From: Entoloma clypeatum
Taxonomy: Eukaryota > Basidiomycota > Agaricomycetes > Agaricales > Entolomataceae
Direction of reading: 5' to 3'
DNA: 64,000 nt
Assembly (NCBI GenBank): GCA_963565915.1
Contig: OY751490.1
Coordinates: 3,844,001 to 3,908,000, forward strand
Shown here piece by piece: positions 56,801 through 64,000 of the stretch; position 1 is the first letter of the stretch, and the number at the start of each line of letters is the position of its first letter. The notes beneath the pieces are model-generated. The model was given only the letters and a program-made list of their open reading frames with translations, made no database searches and was not told the origin of the DNA. The position numbers and the translations under genes were made by a program.

Positions 56801-58567
56801 TTTGTAACCATGGTTAAGGAAGACGCCTAGGGACAATAGACGTGTGTCCATATCCGGAATATAAAATACCGGTCGTAGGAGATGGGTTTTAGTTTCCCCA
56901 TTTAGGGTATGCCGTACTGGAACGGCCCCAACTCCGAGAATTTCCAGTTTCTTTCCCTTTGCAGCTGTTTGGACAAATCGCTTAGCCTTGAGAGGCCTGT
57001 AATACGCGAAGTCTTTGAACTCATGGGTAAAGTGTAATGATGCGCCGGAATCTAAGATCCACTGAGCGCGTTCTCTCTCTTTGCAGTGTGTGCAGGACGC
57101 GAAATGTTTGATATATTTTTTGTACAGATCATCACTAAAGAGATCTATACTATCTGCATCAGTACTAGCTAATATGTATTCAAACGTCTGTGCGTGATTA
57201 TTAGCGTTTCCCATTTGGTCAAGTTTGAGAGAAGGATGTGACGAACCGTCAAGTTCGATCAGCCCATCTTCGAATTGTTCCGGCCCCATCCGCTCGCTTT
57301 GATGGTCTATGTCCATCATCTTCAGCGATTCTTCTATCGACGGGGCTACGCGACGCTGTTTAGCCGGCCTTTTGTCGATGTCAGGAATGATGGTATCTAG
57401 GATACGAAGATTCGATCCTGAGGGGCGAGCACCAATGCCGCGCGCGAGTTTGCGGACATGGTCGTTCTTTTTCCACACGGATGGTTTTCCAGAAGGAAGC
57501 CCGGTGTACTGTGACGGAGGGGGGTTCATTCGCTGAAGGAGCGACTGCATTCTTTGAGAGTCTGGCTGGGCGGTACTCATCGTTTTTCCGCGCCCAGTGA
57601 CGGTTGTGAAGGACGGTGTCGGAAGAGGGGGGAAGTGGATGGCGGGAGCAACAAACTCAACCGTTTCCTCCACATGTTCAGACGCGTTGTCCGCAGTGTT
57701 GGCGCTTTTCTTCTGATTGCGCCAGCGTCCTTTTCCCTTCTTCTTTTCAGAAGCGGTACTATGGTCGGTCGAGTTAGGCTGCTCGTCAGCGTCGTTCTGC
57801 GAGGTACTCGGCTTTTGCTGCTTTTCCCATTTGGGGTCCTGCCCCTTGCGTTTTGTCCCGGAAATTTTCCGGGCCTGCTCGTTGGACGCCCGAGTAGACC
57901 CAATTGCATATTTGCGCCTGTACTCCGATATGATGCTGTCGGCGACGGCCTTGTAGGTGAAATCGTCGGCGTCGTAGACCTGGAAAAGGGCGGTGGAGAG
58001 TGATGACCAGGCGTCGGGAATTGCATTGGCCAGGATCATTGCCTGCATCAGATCGGGGACAATAAAGCTCGAATCGGCGAGCCGGGCGAAAAGAGACCCC
58101 AGGCGTTCGATTTCAGGCACGGGGTCGCGTCCAGACAGCTTGTAGGTGGCGGCGGCCTTGAAGTCGCCGAAGATGACAGCCGGGGATACCTTGGAGTAGT
58201 TATCTTTCAGCGATTTCCACGCGTCAAGTGCCGAGGTGCTGTCCTTGATGTGGCGTCTGATCGCCTCAGAGACCTTCAGGCATATCGCCCCGAGAGCTAC
58301 GTCGTCGTCCCTGATCCAGGCTTTTTCTTCCTTATGGAAGCCGGGCTGGTCGATCGTGGTAGTCAGCACAGGGGGAGTTGCAGCAGTGGCCCCAGGGGTG
58401 GAGACCGTGGTGGTGAAGTCAGCGATCACGGGACGAGTGATGTTGCCAGAGACAATGCGCCAGACTCCTTGATGGAGGAGGTAAGACTTCATTTTTTCGG
58501 CCCAGCTCTGTTAGTCGATACCGTCGAAGGGGGTGATGATGTCAAGAGCAGAGCGGGAGGTAGACAT
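53840..58567 (-). CDS. Copia gag-pol polyprotein with three in-frame stops
   Basis: One continuous frame of about 1576 codons from ATG 58567 (MSTSRSALDIITPFDG). Gag (UBN2-like): AWIRDDDVALGAICLKVS, AWKSLKDNYSKVSPAVIFGD. Protease: WILDSGASLHFTHEF. GAG-pre-integrase: TWHKRLGHPNNQTLNKI and the C-x2-C of SCTGCLKGKM. Integrase: D in LIHSDLKQIS, D in RVDGGGEFDEYK, E in QQNGRAERINRTL. RT: RNKWVYNEKSDGRLKAHLVA, LLDVSSAFLYGTLHEVIYM and catalytic AVIYVDDSAFLG. RNase H: AFTDSDWASDENTRRSTTG, STEAEYMALSD, IYGDNNGSVFIASNP. In-frame stops: TAA at 58513-58511, TGA at 55903-55901 and TGA at 55465-55463. All catalytic motifs remain, so inactivation is recent, or the stops are read through. Confidence 0.9.
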
Positions 58568-58929
58568 TGTAGATGAATCTAAGAAAGGGTTCCCAATCAG
58601 TGATGTGTTATGAATATGATTCAAGAAAACAATTAAATGATTCCTTATGACATATTCCCTTTAGGAATAGCGGTCACGGGAAAACCCTTTATATGTCAGA
58701 AACATATAAGGTGCAATCAATGTTTCCACATGGAGTGTACTAAGTCGATCCCCTTAGGGACGTCTCATGACAGGTACTTGTCGTAATGACGTTCCCAGGT
58801 TCATATGTGAAGAAGTAAGACTCAGAACCTAGATCTTTCGATCGGTTCTTTGCCAACCAGGGTAGAGTGGGCAGGTACTCGCTGTTGCCAGCGTTTCCCC
58901 AGTCCCTCTGCTATCCGGGGCCCATAACC

Positions 58930-59239
58930 TGTTGAAGTTCCACCTGGGCGCTAGCCACAGGTGTACTGAGCAACATAGCTACAGTGGAAGTACTCTACGA
59001 TACCGCTATGGTCACTTACATGGTTTGGAGGGGGTAAGGCTGGTGAGAGCGGTTGAGGCTGGTGAGAGCGATGGAGCTGGTTAAGAGTCAAGAGACAACT
59101 TGTTGATATTGACAGTTTCCTGGTCTTATATACCGTACTACTGTTTGTACCAACCAAACAAGTATGTAATGAAGATATGTAAAGGTCACGTGATGTAATC
59201 TAATCTAATCTAATCTACATGATGGGAAAAGTTTCAACA
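58930..59239 (-). repeat. Copia 5' LTR (element on minus strand)
   Basis: 310 bases, same ends as the other LTR and followed by the second CAGAC (59240-59244). It is the promoter LTR because transcription of the polyprotein runs leftwards from here. Confidence 0.93.
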
Positions 59240-59244
59240 CAGAC

Positions 59245-59647
59245 GAGTCAAGACGTCGCGCTTCTTTGAAGACTTCACCAGTAACCCATTCAGCACACCA
59301 GAAGCCCGACAGGAGGAGCTAAGTCCTCGAGACAGTATCGATTTTACACTCATCCAGCAGTACATCGAATCGGAGATCCGTCGCATCCTACAGCAGGTGC
59401 TTGACGAAGAACTAGACAACGACGAGCATCGCCCCCACGGCGAGATAGCAGAGAGCATCCATCTTGCTCGGCAACACCAGATCGCACGCTACAACGCCCG
59501 ACAGAACGAACTCGAAAGCTTTCGCGTTCAAGAAGGACCTCAGACAGGTCGGATCACAGAGATCAGAGAGTTTATCGGTGTCCAGACAACCGTTATCAGA
59601 AGATTGATTAGGACGCTCACATCGAGACGTCCCAGAGCCGCATCACC
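59245..59647 (+). other. Gypsy 5' leader with an open upstream frame
   Basis: After the copia element the gypsy leader resumes. One frame is open from 59245 to about 59981 (SPRDSIDFTLIQQYIESEIR, ... DEELDNDEHRPHGEIAES, ... NELESFRVQEGPQTGRITEI) and overlaps the start of gag in another frame. It has no ATG of its own and could be an element-specific leader protein or a coincidental frame. Confidence 0.35.
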
Positions 59648-60850
59648 ATGTCTTACTCGAAGCAGCAGATCTACGCCCACTTCACCACCGACGAGCAACA
59701 GACCGAGTACAACCGTTGGGCACGAAACGAGAGACTTGACCCCTTCTCGTGACCAACAGACGCGCAGGAACAGAGATTCCTTAGAGATCTACAGAGGAAA
59801 TACCCCGAACGTTTTGCCACCGATTCCGCCGACGAGTCCCCTGACGAATTTACTTTTGACTCCACGCAGTCAGATACCGAACAGATGCCTAGAACAGGGA
59901 CTGATTTTCAACCCCTACCTGTATCCAGAACCCCATCTTCATCCCAACAATCCGACACCTCTCCTACTCCGCAGGTTCTAGACATGGCAGAAGCACCGAC
60001 AGTACAAACAATGGATACATCCAAGATCATCAAAGATCCTGGGATGTTCAAAGACAGACACACCTTCGACGAGTGGTGGAAAGCCACCAAATTATACATC
60101 AGGTTCCAGAAGGGCCTGTCCAACAATCAGAAAATTCTTGCGGTGTTATCCCGCATGATGGAAGGGTCCGGTAAACACTGGGCCAGCAACAAGTTAGACG
60201 ACCTTGCCACCGATGGCGAGAACATCACCTGGTTAGGGTTCTCAGACGACATCGCTACGCGATTCTCTATTGCCAACAAGTCGGCAGCGGCCAAGGCGAG
60301 ACTCAAAGTCCTGAAACAGGAGAAACGCACCATCGACGAATTCTTGGACGAATTTGAAGAGCTCTTGAAGCTGTCAAACCTTGGCGAAGAAACAGGGAAA
60401 TACATCCTGGAAAAGAACGTCAACCGCAGAATTTCTGAACAAGTGGCTAGCGATGGCAAGACGTACACTGATTACGCAAAGGAGATCCGAAACAAGGGAC
60501 GACAGATGGAGGGACATGCATTAGTCATCCGAGGGGGTGGCGACACATGCACCGGATCGGGCACCACTTATGGTGGTCAAGGCAAAGCCATGGAGATCGA
60601 CAAAGCAGGAGTAGCCCGTTGCTACAACTGTCAGCGCTTTGGTCACCTTGCCAAAGACTGCAAAGCCCCAAAGAAGAAAGATGGTCGTAAGTGTTTCAAC
60701 TGCGACCAAGAAGGACATATCGCGCGCAACTGCCGCAAGCCGAAGAAGAACTCTGGAAAGATTAGGAAGGTGTCTGATGGAGATACCGATGATGATGAAA
60801 CCATCACCATAGAGACCGATGAGAAGGATTTTCCCGAAGGGTCCGATTAA
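59648..60850 (+). CDS. Gypsy Gag protein, one in-frame stop
   Basis: ATG 59648 (MSYSKQQIYAHFTTDEQQTE). TGA at 59750-59752 interrupts the frame early, then it is open to 60850. Capsid-like part: DEWWKATKLYIRFQKGLSNN, IATRFSIANKSAAAKARLKV, TIDEFLDEFEELLKLSNLGE. Two CCHC zinc knuckles: CYNCQRFGHLAKDC and CFNCDQEGHIARNC, then an acidic tail DGDTDDDETITIETDEKD. RNA packaging and particle assembly role. The pol frame is shifted relative to gag. Confidence 0.85.
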
Positions 60851-60891
60851 ACGACGCTAAGTCGCGACCCTTATCCATTAAACGAACTCGC

Positions 60892-63552
60892 TTGCCTGGT
60901 GCAGCTACAGACAATATAACTTATGTTATCCCTGCAAAGCGAGCCGTTGCGTCAACTAAGATTGTCAAGGGAGATAAACCTCCGAAACGACGAGAGATCA
61001 AGCTGCAAGCTCAGATCAAAACACGACGAGGACCAAAGGCCATTCGACCCGAGGTTGATAGCGGATGTGAACGCACATGTATCCATCCCAGAATAGTACG
61101 CGAACAGAACCTTCCCACACGTGGAATAAAGCCCATATCAATCCTAAATGCGGATGGATCGCCGAACTGACAACAGAAAGCAGAAAAACTTGCCGAAGTC
61201 AAGCTGGACTTAGGAACACACCAGGAAACCATGGAAGCAATGGTATTGGACATTGGGAGAACGGACATGCTTTTGGGACATGACTGGTTGGTGCACCACA
61301 ACCCCACAATCAATTGGACGACCGGCGCTGTAACATTCAACCGGTGCCCATCAACATGTCAAACCAAACACTCGGATTTCAGGGTTAACCTTAATGGTCG
61401 CAAACATCGGGTTCGCATGGTGGAAGTACGAGACAAGGACGCGCCCAAGAAATCGGATCAGAAATAGTGTTTTGCCCATCTCTTTGAAAAAGAAAACTTT
61501 GACAAGATCCCAAAGGAAAGAGAATGGGACCACGGCATCGAACTTACACCGGACGCACCAAAGGAGCTAGGAGGAAACACGTATCCTATGACCCAAAAGG
61601 AGCAAGAAGAACTGGACGAATTCATCGATGAAGGCCTGGCAACCGGAAAGATCTGACCGTCCAAATCCCCTTATGCATCACCCTGCTTCTTCATTAACAA
61701 GAAAGACGGTTCCAAACGATTGGTACAGGATTATCGCACGGTCAATAAATTCAGGGTTAAGGACAAATTCCCACTCCCACGCATCAACGACCTCTTGGAT
61801 GTATTGAAGGACGCAGTCTACTTCAACAAAATGGACATCATGTGGGGATACAATAACGTGCGGATCAAGAAGGGTGACGAATGGAAAGCCGCCTTCCTGA
61901 CCAGCCGAGGATTGTTTGAACCATTGGTCATGTTTTTCGGTCTCTGCAACTCCCCGGGAACGTTCTCTCGGATGATGGCCAGCCTATTCAGGGATCAGAT
62001 CCGTCGGCGCATCTGTGTGATTTACATGGATGACATAGTGGTTATTGGTAAAACCAAGGAAGAACTCGCCCGGAACACCGAAGAGATCTTGCAGATTCTG
62101 TCAGACAATGACCTGTTCCTAAAGGAGAAGAAGTGTCTTTGGGAAGTAACGAAATGCCCCATATTGGGATATGTCATTGGAGAAGGACGTGTTGAGATGG
62201 AAACTGAAAAGGTGGACACAATCCGGAACTGGCAAGTACCCACGTCAAAAAAGGAAGTCCAGAGGTTCCTGGGATTTGCCAATTTTTATCGACGCTTCAT
62301 TGAAGGATACTCAAACATCGCAAAGCCACTCACAACACTTACGGGAAATACAGCATTCACGTGGGGACCAGCGGCGCAAGAAGCATTTGAAGGTCTCATA
62401 TGGGCAATCACGACGGCACCAGTCTTGGCATTGCCCAAACCGGATGGACAGTTCAGGGTCGAAACCAATGCATCAGGTTATGCAATTGGAGCGGTACTTT
62501 CACAGAAACAAGATGACAAGTGGCATCCTATCGTGTTCTTGTCGCGGACCATGTCCGCGGCCGAACAGAATTACGAGATATATGACAAGGAACTCTTGGC
62601 AGTCATGGAAGCACTAAAGGACTGGCGACATTATCTACTTGAAGCCAAGGAACGTTTCGAGATCTTAACCGATCACAAAAACCTGGAGTATTTCCGGCGT
62701 CCTCAGGACCTAAACCAACGACAGAGGCGCTGGAAGATGAAGTTACAAGACTATGACTTCGAACTGCGACATGTACCTGGGAAGACAAACGCGAAAGCAG
62801 ACATCCTGTCACGTTTACCCTGGTATGAGACGGAACTCGAGCCGCAGGACAGCGACCAAATGCTCAAGGAGGGGCTATTTTTGAAACGATTGGAATCAGA
62901 AGATGTGATACAAATGGAGATGTTCACGGAGGAACAATTCTTTGAAGGGGGTGAAACATCTGATTCCATCAAAATCGGAAACATCACAACCATCGAAAAC
63001 CCATGGATCGCACGCATCAAGGCCTCGAATCGCATGGAGACAGAAGTAGCCCAGGGTCTGAAGAAGAATCCTCACTGGTACCAGCAGGAAAATGGCATCA
63101 CCTACGCAGGAGAACGAGTCTATGTTCCACCAGACCCACAATTGCGCCAAGAACTGATGTTTGAAGCACACGACGCACCAGTGGCAGGACATCCAGGACA
63201 ATATCGAACACATGAACTCCTCACTCGCACCTACTGGTGGCCCACCATCCTACATGACGTAAAGAAGTATGTGAAAGGTTGTGACACCTGTCAACATAAC
63301 AAGATCAGCCGCCAAAGGAGACACGCCCCTCTACACCCTAACGCCGCGCCAAGTCAACCATGGGAAGACATAGGGATTGACATCGTGGGACCGATACCAG
63401 AATCTGATGGGAAGAACGCAATTCTGGTCATCACGGACAGACATTCAAAGATGCTTCATCTCATCCCGACAACCGTGGAACTATCGGCTGAAGGATTAGC
63501 CAACATCAACAAACCAGACCTGTGCTATGTAGCACTTGATAGCGCTGCATAG
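60892..63552 (+). pseudogene. Gypsy Pol: protease, RT, RNase H, truncated integrase
   Basis: One frame with stops at 61168 (TGA), 61465 (TAG) and 61654 (TGA). Protease: active site EVDSGCERTCIHP, later LDIGRTDMLLGHDWL. RT: SPYASPCFFINKKDGSKRLV, FNKMDIMWGYNNVRIKKGDE, FGLCNSPGTFSRMM and catalytic VIYMDDIVVIG. RNase H: FRVETNASGYAIGAVLSQ, where Asn stands in place of the usual catalytic Asp, EIYDKELLAVMEAL and LTDHKNLEYF. Integrase zinc finger H-H-C-C (HDAPVAGHPGQYRTHELLTR, CDTCQ), core IGIDIVGPIPE and LVITDRHSKM. It then ends where unrelated AT-rich repeats begin (about 63510), so the second Asp and the Glu of the DDE triad are missing. Confidence 0.85.
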
Positions 63553-64000
63553 TGGTATAGCACTGTAGCATACATTATTTTGTTTGTAGTACTATGGAGT
63601 CCCATAGGGTTGCTACAGAATGCTACATAGCATACATTATTTCATTTGTAGCACTCTGGAGTCTCACATGGTTGCTACAGAATGCTCCATAGCATTATGC
63701 TTTTACTTCATAGCATCAGTGTCTCATTGTATAAAGAAGCAACACCTCATAGCATCAGTGACTCATTGTGTAACATTACATAGTGTAGAAGCAGCACTTC
63801 AGAGCATGACCTTTCTGCTTTGGAGCACTCCATAGATATCCATTATTATATAGTACTGTAGCATTGCAGTAGGTGGTAGCCTACACTAGCAAGATAGATA
63901 ATTTCATCAATCAGATCAAATATAGATATCATATCAAATCTAATCAAATCTAATCACTATTATTGATTCAAGATAAACTACGACCCAAAGTGAAATAATC
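63511..64000. repeat. AT-rich short tandem repeats replacing the gypsy integrase 3' part
   Basis: Units of about 60-70 bases recur: catacattatttcatttgtag ... tctcacatggttgctacaga with variants at about 63568 and 63636, then shorter atagcatcagtg(a/t)ctcattgt repeats near 63710-63770. After 63890, caaatctaatcaaatctaatc repeats appear. It probably represents a non-autonomous element or satellite inserted into the integrase. No element ends were found within the window. Confidence 0.6.

Larger units (their letters stand above)
53455..59239 (-). mobile_element. Complete Ty1/copia LTR retrotransposon, recent insertion
   Basis: 5785 bases with two 310-base LTRs (53455-53764 and 58930-59239) that differ at two sites by eye, one C/T and one G/A. 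The element is flanked by the CAGAC duplication and is on the minus strand. A single long polyprotein frame (58567-53840) has copia order: gag, protease, integrase, RT, RNase H. GGTTATGGGCCCC directly inside the 58930 LTR (minus strand) is the candidate primer-binding site. It lies inside the gypsy element's 5' leader. The LTR identity points to a young insertion, although three in-frame stops are present. Confidence 0.93.
53032..63510 (+). mobile_element. Ty3/gypsy LTR retrotransposon, interrupted and truncated
   Basis: The element begins with a probable 5' LTR (53032-53402, TGTTACGG...GCATAACA). Its 5' leader is split by the copia element: sequence up to 53454 continues at 59240/59245 after the CAGAC duplication. 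Gag (59648-60850) and pol (60892-63510) follow in order protease, RT, RNase H, integrase, which is the gypsy order. The integrase stops after the first catalytic Asp because AT-rich repeats replace the rest at about 63510. No 3' LTR is in the window. It carries four in-frame stops and is dead. Confidence 0.85.

Overview
The window is nuclear DNA of a filamentous basidiomycete, most likely an Agaricomycete (mushroom-forming fungus). Almost every host gene is cut by introns of about 45-60 bases with GT(R)NGT...YAG borders. The gene content is also typical of that group: F-box/LRR proteins, a NACHT STAND ATPase, a TKL-like kinase, a DUF7918-type protein, a MARVEL-type four-helix membrane protein and cysteine-rich small secreted proteins. 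Core genes fix it as a fungal chromosome: homoaconitase (lysine by the aminoadipate route), acetohydroxyacid reductoisomerase, trimethyllysine dioxygenase, ribosomal protein L4 and COQ4. No rRNA, tRNA or CRISPR array was recognised. A 200-base run of N marks an assembly gap at 46557-46756.

Layout. 1-26 kb: DUF7918 protein (left edge), HerA-like ATPase, homoaconitase, a copia relic, small secreted protein 1, an Rpn9 C-terminal relic, trimethyllysine dioxygenase, ILV5, NACHT ATPase, kinase, two divergent F-box genes, RPL4, MARVEL-like protein. 26.1-33.6 kb: an ADP-ribosylation island of three PARP catalytic-domain genes, one NADAR-domain gene (predicted ADP-ribose hydrolase) and one protein made of the same cysteine modules that precede the PARP domain in two of the PARPs. 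34.5-40.5 kb: C2H2 protein, COQ4, an acidic hypothetical protein, an F-box protein. 41-45.4 kb: duplicated blocks carrying small secreted proteins 2 and 3. 46.1-64 kb: a transposon nest. It holds a minisatellite next to the gap, a decayed DIRS-like tyrosine-recombinase retrotransposon, a tandem repeat, and a Ty3/gypsy element that contains a complete, young Ty1/copia element in its 5' untranslated region and whose integrase is cut off by an AT-rich repeat.

How parts fit together. The three PARPs (writers), the NADAR protein (candidate eraser) and the shared zinc-type modules (candidate targeting parts) sit side by side and read as one mono- or poly-ADP-ribosylation system. This is the strongest candidate for an undescribed system here. 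The three small secreted proteins share signal peptide, core promoter and 5' leader, so they are probably co-regulated duplicates. The other host genes are unrelated housekeeping or lineage-expanded families.

Exon structures were read by eye from splice signals and family similarity. Terminal exons are the least certain.
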